From assembly GCA_000171835.1 (NCBI GenBank), contig ABHC01000010.1, forward strand, positions 62,001 through 126,000: a stretch of 64,000 nucleotides of DNA. The letters run 5' to 3'. How positions within the stretch are numbered: position 1 is the stretch's first letter; each line of letters opens with the position of its first letter. Positions 33,924 to 42,352 of this stretch are shown one piece after another. The stretch is from an alpha proteobacterium BAL199. Lineage in GTDB: Bacteria > Pseudomonadota > Alphaproteobacteria > Thalassobaculales > Thalassobaculaceae. Both the position numbers and the translations under genes were made by a program. Under the pieces are notes generated by a model. It made no database searches, was not told where the DNA came from, and worked only from the letters and a program-made list of their open reading frames with translations.

Positions 33924-35071
33924 TCCGCGGCTTCCTTCTTCGGCATCCAGGAGTTCACGTAGGCGTGGTTCTCGATCCCCTCCGGCAGCGTGCCAACTTC
34001 CAGCGCGTCGCGGGTGTCGAGCATGACCGCGTACTCGTCGGTCGCGGTCTTGCGCGGCTTGAACATGCCGCCCAGCGCCTTGGGATGCGGACCGTGGGTG
34101 AAGCCGCAGGGATGGAAGGTGATCATGCCGCGCTCGATGTTGTCGCGGCTGAAGAAGTCGCCGCGGTGGTAGAACAGCACCTCGTCGAAATCGTCGTTGT
34201 TGTGGAAGAACGGCACCTTCAGGGCCGCCGGGTCCATCTCCATCGGCCGCGGGCAGAAGGTGCAGACCACGAACCGCTTGGATAGGAACGTGGTGTGCGC
34301 CGACGGCGGCAGGTGATAGCGGTGGCTCATCAACGGTCGGAATTCCTCGACGTTGATCTTCACCGGCATCAGGTCGCCCTTCCAACCGACCGCGTCGAGC
34401 GGGTTGTAGGGGTAGGTCACCGTCGACAGCGCCTCGCGGCGCTTGATGTCGATCCGCCAGATTTCTTCCTTGCCTTCGGGCGTCTGCTGGGCGCGAAACG
34501 CCTCATCCATCACCGGAGTGTCCAGCATGGCCGGGTCGAAGATTGCGTGGTGGCCGACCATGCCCTTGTCGGGCAAGTGGAAGCTGTCGTTAGTCGCCTC
34601 GATCATCAGCAAGTCGGCGTCACCGTCGAACTCGGTGCGCCACATGGTGCCGCGCGGCAGCATCACGTAGTCGCCGGCCCGCAGGTCGAGACGCCCGAAA
34701 TCGCAGAACAACTGGCCCTGGCCGTCGTGCACGAACAGCAGTTCGTCGCCGTCGCCGTTGCGAGCCAGCCGCTCCATCTTCCCGGACGCACGCCAGAACC
34801 GCAGCTTCACATGGGCGTTGTGCAGCACCGTCGCTGCCTCGAACGGCGAGTTCGGACGGTAGTTCAGCTGGTTCAGGTCGAAGGCGCGCGGCCGCAACGG
34901 CCCTTCCCAGTCGATCCAACCGGTCGGCGGACGCTGGTGGTAGAGGTGCGCCGCCGGGCCGAAGAACCCCTCCTTCGACATCTCGCGCTCGTAGGTTCCC
35001 TCCGGCAGGTCGGTGTGCGCCTGGCGTGACGCCGTTCCTTCGACTTTTGACAGGCGAATGTAGTCTCTCAT
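33920..35071 (-). CDS. hmgA: Homogentisate 1,2-dioxygenase
   Basis: This enzyme opens the homogentisate ring to maleylacetoacetate with a non-heme Fe(II) centre in a cupin fold. At 383 residues it belongs to the shorter bacterial type. Recognisable parts are GFFGPAAHLYHQRPPTGW, DYVMLPRGTMWRTEFDGD and the iron-ligand region near HPCGFTHGPHP, with LFYHRGDFFSRDN before it. Both ends overlap neighbours by 4 bases (hppD upstream, fahA downstream), so translation is coupled. Iron ligands are assigned by family knowledge. Confidence 0.94.
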   Translation of the reverse strand: MRDYIRLSKVEGTASRQAHTDLPEGTYEREMSKEGFFGPAAHLYHQRPPTGWIDWEGPLRPRAFDLNQLNYRPNSPFEAATVLHNAHVKLRFWRASGKMERLARNGDGDELLFVHDGQGQLFCDFGRLDLRAGDYVMLPRGTMWRTEFDGDADLLMIEATNDSFHLPDKGMVGHHAIFDPAMLDTPVMDEAFRAQQTPEGKEEIWRIDIKRREALSTVTYPYNPLDAVGWKGDLMPVKINVEEFRPLMSHRYHLPPSAHTTFLSKRFVVCTFCPRPMEMDPAALKVPFFHNNDDFDEVLFYHRGDFFSRDNIERGMITFHPCGFTHGPHPKALGGMFKPRKTATDEYAVMLDTRDALEVGTLPEGIENHAYVNSWMPKKEAAE

Positions 35072-36159
35072 GCCTTGAGCACTCCCCGCTTGATCTGATC
35101 CTGCTCGATCGATTCGAACAGCGCCCGGAAGTTGCCCTCCCCGAAGCCCTCGTCGCCCTTGCGCTGGATCAACTCGAAGAAGATCGGTCCGATCACGGTT
35201 TTGGTAAAGATCTGCAGCAGGCGCCCGCCGTCCTCGGTCGGCGCGCCATCCATTAGGATGCCACGCTCCTGCAGTGCGGCCACGTTCTCGCCATGGCCCG
35301 GCAGACGGTCGTCCAGCATCTCATAGTAGGTGGCCGGCGGCGGGTCCATGAAGCCCATGCCCAACTCGCGCAGCCCGTAGACCGACAGGACAATGTCGGT
35401 GCTGCCGAGGGCAATGTGCTGGATGCCCTCGCCCTTGTACTGGTCAAGGTATTCCTGGATCTGGCTCTTGTCGTCGGAGGATTCGTTGATCGGGATGCGG
35501 ATTTTGCCGCATGGACTGGTCATCGCCTTGGACTTCAGGCCGGTCAGCTTGCCTTCGATGTCGAAGTAGCGAATCTCCTTGAAGTTGAAGAGCCGCTCAT
35601 AGAACTCAGCCCAGGTGTCCATGCGGCCGCGGTGCACGTTGTGGGTCAGGTGGTCGATGTAGGTCAGGCCGACGCCCTGCGGGCTCGGCTCCTCGCCCTC
35701 CACCGGCACGAAATCGACGTCGTAGATGGTCCGCGGCCCATAGCGGTCGACCAGATAGATCAGGCTGTCGCCGATCCCGTGGATCGCCGGGATATTCAGT
35801 TCCATTGGCCCGACCTTGCCCTCGAACGGACGGGCACCCAGCGCCACCGCCCGCTCGAACGCGGCGGCCGCGTTCTTCACCCGGAACGCGATCGCACAGC
35901 ACGACGGGCCATGCACCCTGGCAAAGGCCTGGGCGAAGCTGTCAGGCTCGCCGTTGACGATGAAATTCACATCGCCCTGGCGGTACAGGGTAACGTTCTT
36001 GGAGCGATGCTTCGCCACCGGGCGGAAGCCCATGGCCGTGAACAGCTTGTCGAGATCGGCGATGTCCGGTGCAGTGTACTCGACGAACTCGAACCCATCG
36101 GTCGCCATCGGGTTTTCGGCAGTGCCCTGCGGGACCGGCGGGCGGGAAACCTGGGCCAT
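35068..36159 (-). CDS. hppD: 4-Hydroxyphenylpyruvate dioxygenase
   Basis: This enzyme converts 4-hydroxyphenylpyruvate to homogentisate. Its 363 residues form two vicinal-oxygen-chelate halves. Iron ligands are the His in IDHLTHNV, the His in IQHIALGSTD and the Glu in FFELIQRKG, with the usual C-terminal GFGEGNFRALFESIEQDQ. The ATG at 36159 has GAGGAGAG upstream. It is first in the operon with hmgA and fahA and is divergent from a MarR gene. Two palindromes in the intergenic region are candidate repressor sites. Confidence 0.96.
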   Translation of the reverse strand: MAQVSRPPVPQGTAENPMATDGFEFVEYTAPDIADLDKLFTAMGFRPVAKHRSKNVTLYRQGDVNFIVNGEPDSFAQAFARVHGPSCCAIAFRVKNAAAAFERAVALGARPFEGKVGPMELNIPAIHGIGDSLIYLVDRYGPRTIYDVDFVPVEGEEPSPQGVGLTYIDHLTHNVHRGRMDTWAEFYERLFNFKEIRYFDIEGKLTGLKSKAMTSPCGKIRIPINESSDDKSQIQEYLDQYKGEGIQHIALGSTDIVLSVYGLRELGMGFMDPPPATYYEMLDDRLPGHGENVAALQERGILMDGAPTEDGGRLLQIFTKTVIGPIFFELIQRKGDEGFGEGNFRALFESIEQDQIKRGVLKA

Positions 36160-36231
36160 CGCGTCTCTCCTCGGCGGTACGACAGCGCGACCGGCACGGC
36201 GCGGTCTCGCGCGGCGGGCGTCGTCGTGTTA

Positions 36232-36273
36232 GTTTCATATGCAACGAAATCACAGAGTAGTTTCATTTGAAAC
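36232..36273. promoter_or_regulatory. Paired palindromes, hppD/MarR operator
   Basis: GTTTCATATGCAAC (36232-36245, one mismatch per arm) and GTTTCATTTGAAAC (36260-36273, perfect) lie 28 bases apart, centre to centre. The second overlaps the TTG start of the MarR gene. The placement between divergent genes, one encoding a MarR protein, suits autoregulation plus control of tyrosine catabolism. Confidence 0.7.
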
Positions 36274-36800
36274 CATCTGCAAGTCCCTTGGACTCTCTCG
36301 ACCCGTCGGACGCCGATCCCATTCCCGACCGTGACGGTCTGATTCTGGATCGCTTCCTACCGTACCGGTTGAGCGTGCTGGCCAACACGGTGTCGCGCGC
36401 GATTGCCCGGCTGTACGCCGACCGCTTCGGCATCACGATCCCGGAGTGGCGGGTGCTGGCGATTCTAGGAGACTCCGGCCCCGTCACGTCGGCTGAGATC
36501 CGCGACCGCACCGCCATGGACAAGGTTCAGGTCAGCCGGGCCATCCAGCGCCTGGTCTCGGCCCGTCTGGTCAGCCGCCGCACCGATCCCGCCGATCGCC
36601 GCCGCGCCACCATCGCGATGACCGGTAAGGGTGCCGGCGTCTACCGCGAGATCGTGCCGCTGGCGCTGTCGCGCGAGGCGATCCTGCTGGACGGCTTCAG
36701 CGACGACGAGCGCCGCGTCCTCGATGCCTTGTTAAACCGCCTCGGCGACCGAGCGGGCGCCATCGCCGGGCCCGACGACGGGATCGGTGGGATGGACTGA
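36267..36800 (+). CDS. MarR-family regulator, likely HppR type
   Basis: This 177-residue winged-helix repressor of the MarR family probably controls the hppD-hmgA-fahA operon. The core has RFGITIPEWRVLAILGDSG, the recognition helix MDKVQVSRAIQRLV, and the wing DPADRRRATIAMT. The effector could be an intermediate of tyrosine breakdown. The only in-frame start near the homologous N-terminus is TTG at 36267, inside the palindrome, so repressor binding could also block initiation. The 3' end overlaps the convergent transglutaminase gene by 69 bases. Confidence 0.88.
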   Translation: MKPSASPLDSLDPSDADPIPDRDGLILDRFLPYRLSVLANTVSRAIARLYADRFGITIPEWRVLAILGDSGPVTSAEIRDRTAMDKVQVSRAIQRLVSARLVSRRTDPADRRRATIAMTGKGAGVYREIVPLALSREAILLDGFSDDERRVLDALLNRLGDRAGAIAGPDDGIGGMD

Positions 36801-37706
36801 CGGGGGGCTTTTCCCGCTCACATCGGTCACGCTGACCTCGACCTCCATGCCCTTCGGCGCCGAAGCAGGACCGTCGAACGTGCCCCATAGCGGCAGGGCC
36901 TGACGTGGATCCCAGGCCATCGCGACCCGGATGAGGTTGCGATTGCCGATGATGCTGTTGGTCGGATCGAAGTCGACCCAACCCGCTCCCGGCAGGTAGA
37001 CCTGCAGCCAGGCATGCGTCGCCCCGCCACCGACGCTGGACTCCGTCCCGGAGTCGAGCGAGGCGATATAGCCACTGACGAAACGCGCGGCGAGGCCGAG
37101 CGACCGAACCGCTTCCATCATCAGCAACGCGAAATCCCGGCAACTGCCCCGACCCCGTTTAAGCGTCTGGCTCGGGGTCTGCACGCCCTTCTGGGTCCGC
37201 CGCTCGTAGACAAGGCCGTTGCTGATGCCGAGAGTCATGGCATGCAGTAGCCCCATAGTCTCCTGGGTACCGACGCCCGTCAGGAACTGCCTGGCCCAGC
37301 GCTCAACATCGGGCGCCGGATAGCGACGCAGCAAGGCCGAGATCAGATCGGGACCTTCGTCATCCGGATATCGGAACGGGTAGATCTGCGCCGCGTCATC
37401 GAGCACATAGTCCGGCAGGGTCGTTTCCAGATGCTCAAGGGTGACGGTGCTGTCGAAGCGCAGTTCCGCCGTCTTTCCAGCGAACGTCGCAATTGCCACC
37501 GAGTTGTCGAACACGTCGTGCAGCCAGCGTAGTCGTGCCGGCTGCGGCGTGATCTCCAACCGGGTCGCCAGCAGGTTCAGGTCATGGCTCTCCCGAGGCC
37601 GGAACATCATCCGATGCTCGCCCAGTCTGACCGGCTCCCGGTACCGATACACCGTGACGTGCCGCACAGTGAGGATGCGGGGTCCGGCAGATGCTGTCGG
37701 TCTCAC
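36732..37706 (-). CDS. Transglutaminase-like protein
   Basis: This 324-residue protein has an N-terminal beta-rich region (about 15-100, LTVRHVTVYRYREPVRLGEHR split) followed by a transglutaminase-like core. The triad is visible: Cys in GRGSCRDFALLMME, His in ATHAWLQVYLPG and Asp in GWVDFDPTN. Such cysteine-protease-fold proteins are common in alphaproteobacteria, often next to a second copy; their substrates are mostly unknown. GTG 37706 overlaps the stop of the preceding gene (GTGA), so the pair is translationally coupled. The 3' end overlaps the MarR gene on the opposite strand. Confidence 0.85.
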   Translation of the reverse strand: MRPTASAGPRILTVRHVTVYRYREPVRLGEHRMMFRPRESHDLNLLATRLEITPQPARLRWLHDVFDNSVAIATFAGKTAELRFDSTVTLEHLETTLPDYVLDDAAQIYPFRYPDDEGPDLISALLRRYPAPDVERWARQFLTGVGTQETMGLLHAMTLGISNGLVYERRTQKGVQTPSQTLKRGRGSCRDFALLMMEAVRSLGLAARFVSGYIASLDSGTESSVGGGATHAWLQVYLPGAGWVDFDPTNSIIGNRNLIRVAMAWDPRQALPLWGTFDGPASAPKGMEVEVSVTDVSGKSPPSVHPTDPVVGPGDGARSVAEAV

Positions 37707-38575
37707 GACGACTGGGCGGTCGCAGCGGACGGAACGCCGCCGGTCGGCACGAGCACCGGGAGCGGCTGGCCCGGAACCGGCTCGGCCCGCACCGTGAAGT
37801 GCGACAGGACGTTCGGCCCGAAGGTGTTGCTGATCGCCACGTCCGACGCGTCGCGGCCGCGGGCCATCAGCACCCGGCCGTAGCACGGGATGCTGTTGCG
37901 GGGATCGAAGGTATGCCAGCGCCCCCCGACATAGGCCTCGAACCATGCCGCAAAATCCATCGTGCCGTGGGGCGGCGGCATCCCAACATCGCTGAGATAA
38001 CCGTTGCAGTAGCGCGCCGGGATGTTCATACAGCGGCAGAACGCGATGGCCAGGTGCGCGTAGTCGCGGCAGACCCCTGTGCCCTCGTTCAGCGCGTCCC
38101 AGGCGGTCCGGGTCGACCGGGCATTGTGATAGTTGAAAACGATATGGCGATGAACGTAGTCGCAGATCGCCTTGACCCGCCCGGCCCCCGTCGGCGTGGC
38201 GCCGAACAGGCTCCAGGCGATGTCCGACAGCCGGTCGGTCTCGCAGTACCGGCTTCCGAGCAGGAACACGAGGCACTCCTCGGGCAGGTCCTGGACTGCG
38301 TGCTCCTCATCCGACCACGCGATCGGATCCGGCTTGCCGGTGTCGTTCACCACCGCATTGGTGTAGATGCGTAGACGGCCCTGCGGCGCGACGATCCGGC
38401 TGCACCAGTTTCCGAAGCCATCGCGATAGGTGGCGAGCGGAATCTCCGGGTCGGTGGACAGCCGGTCAGGCACGACGATATCGCCGGCCCGCGTGTGATG
38501 GATGTTCAGCATCAGCATCATCGGCGTCGGCTGCGGGCAGTCGTAGACCAGTTCGTATCCAACCTGAAGCCGCAT
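37703..38575 (-). CDS. Transglutaminase-like protein, second copy
   Basis: This 290-residue relative of the next gene has its Cys in GTGVCRDYAHLAIAFC and its Asp in GGRWHTFDPRNS. The triad His position reads DFAAWFEAY, with Ala in place of His. From memory this substitution is usual in this subfamily, so activity may differ from its partner's. The N-terminal part (MRLQVGYELVYDCPQPTPMM) is a beta domain. The ATG at 38575 has GGAAGGA just upstream. The longer open frame to 38704 enters the AT-rich gap and is unlikely. Confidence 0.85.
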   Translation of the reverse strand: MRLQVGYELVYDCPQPTPMMLMLNIHHTRAGDIVVPDRLSTDPEIPLATYRDGFGNWCSRIVAPQGRLRIYTNAVVNDTGKPDPIAWSDEEHAVQDLPEECLVFLLGSRYCETDRLSDIAWSLFGATPTGAGRVKAICDYVHRHIVFNYHNARSTRTAWDALNEGTGVCRDYAHLAIAFCRCMNIPARYCNGYLSDVGMPPPHGTMDFAAWFEAYVGGRWHTFDPRNSIPCYGRVLMARGRDASDVAISNTFGPNVLSHFTVRAEPVPGQPLPVLVPTGGVPSAATAQSS

Positions 38576-38904
38576 GAAATCCTTCCGTGAGCACATTCGC
38601 TCAGCATAATATTTTGAATTCACTAAGTTTTTCGCAGTTTTCAGAAATTGAATTGCCGCGCCATCGATAGCACAAGCAATAACTTGAGAGCGCCGCCACA
38701 ACACCGTTTCTGTTTTTGATGTGGTATCTTGCGCAACGATTACAAATTCAAAATATCCAATCCAAATTATTACACGAAAATAACACAGAGAATAATATTG
38801 ATTTCAATAACACTTGAATGAACGGCTATACTTTGTGCAATCACTCGATCGGTTGACGATCCATTTCTAATAATCATGATGTCGCGGGTGATCTCCAGCT
38901 GTAC
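38576..38904. other. AT-rich intergenic segment
   Basis: Base composition drops sharply here, especially 38700-38880, against the GC-rich surroundings. It contains no gene I can support. It leads into the MarR relic and the methyltransferase gene, so it may mark a horizontally acquired piece. Promoters for the flanking divergent genes may lie here, but I cannot single one out. Confidence 0.55.
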
Positions 38905-38996
38905 GCTGGCAGAGATCTGCGACCGGCCCGCCATGGACAAGCTTCAGGTCAGCCCGGCTGGTCAACCGCCGCTCCGATCCCGCAGGCCGGCGGGGT
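38905..38996 (+). pseudogene. Relic of a MarR-family gene
   Basis: The bases encode AEICDRPAMDKLQVS and, after a shift of frame and an apparent deletion of about 28 bases, RLVNRRSDPAGRR. They align with AEIRDRTAMDKVQVS and RLVSRRTDPADRR in the MarR protein at 36267. No start, N-terminus or C-terminus remains. It is a decayed gene fragment of the same subfamily. Confidence 0.72.
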
Positions 38997-39087
38997 GGAT
39001 TGAGATCCCTGAGCAGATTTGCATGCCCAGAGACGTCGTGATAGCGACCGCTGTTTTTCCGGTACCCTTGCCTGCGAGTCGATCAAC

Positions 39088-39912
39088 ATGTTGACGAATA
39101 AGGTCACCAGACACGGCTCGTTCATCTTCCATTCGAACGACATGATCGGCAAATGCCTCGATCAGTTTGGCGAGTGGTCCGAAATGGAGTTGTCGTTTCT
39201 GCTCAGGCTGCTCAACCCCGGTGATGTCGCTGTCGATGTCGGCGCCCACATCGGGACTTTCACCATACCGTTCGCGAAGAAGGTCGGCCCACTGGGTGCG
39301 GTGATCGCGCTGGAAGCGCAACGACTGGTATTCCAGAACCTCGTTGCCAATGTTGTCATCAACCGGCTGAGCAACGTTCGGGCGCATCACGTCGTATGCG
39401 GACGTGAGTCGTATTTTGTCGAACTGGTCGAAAACACTGGTGACGAGACCTCGAATTCGGGCGAATACCGTGTCAAGCCGTCAGCTCGGCATCAACGAAA
39501 CTGGTATTTCACGCGGGCCGAACCACTGGATGCCCTGCTCTCGCGTCTTCCAAAACTGAAGTTGATCAAGATTGACGTCGAAGGGTTCGAACAAGAGGTG
39601 TTGGCCGGCGCACAACATACGCTGCGGCACCTTCGTCCCATCATCCACTGCGAATGCCTAAACCACTCCTCAATGGAATTTTTGGGGGCCGTCGCGGACG
39701 AACATCGCTACCGTCGGTTCGCGGCTAGCTTTGTGCCCTTCAATCCCGAGAATTTCTTCGGCAGGCCGCCTCCCAAACTGCCTGCCGGCCACCGCGATAC
39801 GAACGTCATGCTTTGGCCGATGGAACGCCCCCTGCCGAGCAACTTGAAGGCTCAGGAAGTCACAACGTTCCAAGACTTGGAGCGGGCGCCAAGTCCAAGC
39901 TGGACGACGTAG
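39088..39912 (+). CDS. FkbM-family methyltransferase
   Basis: This 274-residue S-adenosylmethionine-dependent methyltransferase of the FkbM type usually methylates hydroxyls of sugars or polyketides. The SAM site is LLNPGDVAVDVGAHIGTFTI, and the catalytic-domain signature is KLIKIDVEGFEQEVLAGA with IIHCECLN after it. The first about 35 and last about 30 residues are poorly conserved. Codon usage is less GC-biased than that of its neighbours. With the AT-rich stretch and the MarR relic upstream, this suggests acquisition. ATG 39088 fits the start of the fold. Confidence 0.85.
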   Translation: MLTNKVTRHGSFIFHSNDMIGKCLDQFGEWSEMELSFLLRLLNPGDVAVDVGAHIGTFTIPFAKKVGPLGAVIALEAQRLVFQNLVANVVINRLSNVRAHHVVCGRESYFVELVENTGDETSNSGEYRVKPSARHQRNWYFTRAEPLDALLSRLPKLKLIKIDVEGFEQEVLAGAQHTLRHLRPIIHCECLNHSSMEFLGAVADEHRYRRFAASFVPFNPENFFGRPPPKLPAGHRDTNVMLWPMERPLPSNLKAQEVTTFQDLERAPSPSWTT

Positions 39913-39970
39913 GATTTCCCCGCCGCGGCGAGCAACAGCCCATGCCCTGACGCCGGGCATCGGCTCCCGC

Positions 39971-40351
39971 TCAAGCGGCGGCAATCGCCTCGATTTCCAG
40001 TTTCCAAGCGGGCTCCAGCAGGGTGACCGCGACGACCGTGACCGCCACCTTGTGATCGTCCAGCACTCGATTGCGCACGGCGGCGTTGACGTCCCGGTCG
40101 CCGGCACTACCGAGGAAGCAATTGACCTTCACGAGGTTCCGAACGGTCATGCCCGCGCTTTCCAGAACGGCGCCGATGTTCGCCCAGGCCTGCTCGCATT
40201 GGGCCTCGAAGCTGTCCGGCGCCGAGCCGTCAGGGGTCAGCCCCATGGTCCCGGAGATGTACAGCAGCCGGGAAGCACCGCGCAGTTCCACTCCGTGCGC
40301 GTACGGGCCGGCCGGCGGATAGATGGTCGCCGGGTTGTGATGGGAGATCAT
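39971..40351 (-). CDS. Rid-family (YjgF) protein
   Basis: This 126-residue protein belongs to the RidA/YjgF/UK114 fold, a trimer whose archetype hydrolyses reactive enamine/imine intermediates. Features are GPYAHGVELRGASRLLYISG, the helix FEAQCEQAWANIGAVLESAG and the C-terminal KLEIEAIAAA. The Arg that acts in true RidA, 15 residues before that Glu, is Val here. Imine deaminase activity is therefore doubtful, as in the Rid2-Rid7 groups. It lies 66 bases downstream of the kynureninase gene on the same strand and could be cotranscribed, which would suit a role in tryptophan breakdown. Confidence 0.85.
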   Translation of the reverse strand: MISHHNPATIYPPAGPYAHGVELRGASRLLYISGTMGLTPDGSAPDSFEAQCEQAWANIGAVLESAGMTVRNLVKVNCFLGSAGDRDVNAAVRNRVLDDHKVAVTVVAVTLLEPAWKLEIEAIAAA

Positions 40352-40417
40352 GGCACGCCCTCTATGGAATGAATGAGCTCGATGTCACGAAGGCAACCTG
40401 GCTCGGCAACCGCCAAC

Positions 40418-41674
40418 TCAGGTCACCGCCGCCCGCACCCGGTACTGCTCTGCCCGATGCTCGCCGGCGTCGAGCACCGCCCGCATCGCCGCCACCGCGT
40501 CCCAGACGTCGGTGTAGCGCTGATACAGCGGTGCGAAGCCGAAGCGCATGACATCCGGGTCGCGGAAGTCGCCGACGACGCCGCGGGCAATCAGCGCCTG
40601 CACGATGCCATACCCGTCGGGATGAGCGAACGACACCTGGCTGCCGCGCCGCCAAGGCGCCGTCAGGCCGGCGTCGCGTGGCGAGATCAACCGGGCGCCG
40701 GCGTCTCCGCACTCCTGCTCCACCAGGTTGATAAACAGATCGCAGAGCGCCACCGACTTACGGCGCAGTTCTGCCATGTCGGCGTCCAGCATGACATCCA
40801 GGGCGGCCTCGAACGCTACCAGACCAATGACCCCGGGCGAGGAGCAGACGTGGCGGCGGATGCCATTGGCCGGCTGGTACTCCAGCGCAAAATCGAACGG
40901 CGAGGCATGACCTAGCCAGCCGGTGAGCGGCTGGTGCGCCGCCTTCTGGTGACGCTCGGCCACGAACAACCAAGCCGGCCCGCCCGGCCCGGCGTTCAGG
41001 TATTTGTAGGAACAGCCGACCGCGAAATCAGCATTGCAGCCGTTAAGATCGACCGGAAACGCGCCGGCCGAGTGCGCCAGATCCCAGAGGGTCAGCGCGC
41101 CGGCAGCGTGCGCAGCGGCGGAGATCTCCGCCATATCGAACACCGCGCCCGTCTTGAAATTCGTCTCGGTCAGCATGACCACGGCGGTATCTTTGTCGAT
41201 GGCGCCGGCGATCTCGTGCTCGGCGACGATGCGCAAGGCGTGCCGGCCGCCGAGTTGGGCGATCAGGCCCTGGGCCATGTACAGATCGGTCGGAAAGTTC
41301 TCGGCGTTCGACAGGATGACCCGCCGGTCGGGCCGCATCGCCAACGCAGCCGACAGCATCTTGAACAGGTTGACCGAGGTGGTATCGACCACCGCCACCT
41401 CACCCGGCCCGGCGCCGACCAGGGTCGCCAGCCGGTCACCCAGTTCCAACGGCTTGACCATCCAGCCGTCCTTCAGCCAGCCGCCGATCAGATGCTCGCC
41501 CCACTCCTTGGTCAGCATGGCGTGAACCCGGTCCGGCACCGATTTGGGCAACGCACCCAGAGAGTTGCCGTCCAGATAGATCACACCCGCGGGGAGCGTG
41601 AACCGATCGCGGAACGGCGCCAGCGGATCGTCGGCATCAAGACGTTCAAAATCGGCACGGGTCAGACGAGGCAT
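40418..41674 (-). CDS. kynU: Kynureninase
   Basis: This PLP enzyme hydrolyses kynurenine to anthranilate and alanine in tryptophan catabolism. Its 418 residues contain VIYLDGNSLGALPKSV, KEWGEHLIGGWLKDGWM, the Asp in LTLWDLAHSAGAFPVDL and the PLP lysine in GCSYKYLNAGPGGPAW. Length and motifs are typical. GGAGG lies 11 bases before the ATG at 41674; a TTG at 41692 is less likely. No other kyn genes are present in the window. Confidence 0.94.
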   Translation of the reverse strand: MPRLTRADFERLDADDPLAPFRDRFTLPAGVIYLDGNSLGALPKSVPDRVHAMLTKEWGEHLIGGWLKDGWMVKPLELGDRLATLVGAGPGEVAVVDTTSVNLFKMLSAALAMRPDRRVILSNAENFPTDLYMAQGLIAQLGGRHALRIVAEHEIAGAIDKDTAVVMLTETNFKTGAVFDMAEISAAAHAAGALTLWDLAHSAGAFPVDLNGCNADFAVGCSYKYLNAGPGGPAWLFVAERHQKAAHQPLTGWLGHASPFDFALEYQPANGIRRHVCSSPGVIGLVAFEAALDVMLDADMAELRRKSVALCDLFINLVEQECGDAGARLISPRDAGLTAPWRRGSQVSFAHPDGYGIVQALIARGVVGDFRDPDVMRFGFAPLYQRYTDVWDAVAAMRAVLDAGEHRAEQYRVRAAVT

Positions 41675-41881
41675 GATGGCAAAGGCCTCCAAGATTGGTC
41701 CGCCGGCATGGTCGCGCGATTCACGGCCGCCGCGCTACTCCCTGTCGCGCCTGCGCTGATGGCGAATCGGTTGCCCCCGGCACGGCGCCCGCGCTCGAAA
41801 TGCCCATAAGGCCTGCCGAAACGTTGCAGGCTGGCGACCGCATGGTATAACGCCGCCCGGCATTCACTGGGAGATGACTCC

Positions 41882-42352
41882 GTGGCCGACCGCCCCGACA
41901 TTCTGATCGTCAATGGCCCCAACCTGAACATGCTCGGCGTGCGCGAGCCGGCGATCTACGGCCGCACGACGCTGGCGGAGATCGAGCAGAACTGCATCGC
42001 CGAGGGCGATCTGCTCGGCCTCGAGGTCGACTTCCGCCAATCGAATTTCGAGGGCGAGTTGGTCTCGATCATTCAGCAGGCGCGGGACGAGCACGACGGC
42101 ATCATCATCAATGCTGGCGCCTACACCCACACTTCGGTGGCGATCCACGACGCGCTGGCTCTGTCCGATCTGCCGGTGATAGAGTTGCACCTCTCGAACA
42201 CCTTTAAGCGCGAAGCGTTCCGCCATCATTCCTACATCTCCGACGTTGCGGTCGGAGTGATCTGCGGTTTCGGCGCCCACGGCTATCTCCTCGCCTTGCA
42301 GGCGATGAGGCGGCTCGTGGGTGTTGTCGACGACGACGGGAGCACGCCTTGA
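41882..42352 (+). CDS. aroQ: Type II 3-dehydroquinate dehydratase
   Basis: This shikimate-pathway enzyme makes 3-dehydroshikimate. The 156-residue type II protein has [21 protein letters not shown] with its catalytic Tyr, [28 protein letters not shown] and [18 protein letters not shown]. It assembles as a dodecamer. Translation probably starts at GTG 41882 behind GGGAG. The stop overlaps the TTG start of accB, a typical alphaproteobacterial arrangement aroQ-accB-accC. Confidence 0.95.
   Translation: MADRPDILIVNGPNLNMLGVREPAIYGRTTLAEIEQNCIAEGDLLGLEVDFRQSNFEGELVSIIQQARDEHDGIIINAGAYTHTSVAIHDALALSDLPVIELHLSNTFKREAFRHHSYISDVAVGVICGFGAHGYLLALQAMRRLVGVVDDDGSTP

Noticed and set aside
33924-34385. 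Long upstream extension of the fumarylacetoacetate hydrolase frame
   Set aside because: It is an antisense-frame shadow of hmgA on the same strand; homology begins at the ATG at 33923, which overlaps the hmgA stop.
37707-38276. Extension of the first transglutaminase frame into its neighbour
   Set aside because: The protein there does not resemble the family. The GTG at 37706 couples to the preceding stop and starts the homologous region.
38700-38880. Possible integration site or origin in the AT-rich segment
   Set aside because: No direct repeats, integrase, tRNA end or DnaA-box cluster was seen; low GC alone is not sufficient.
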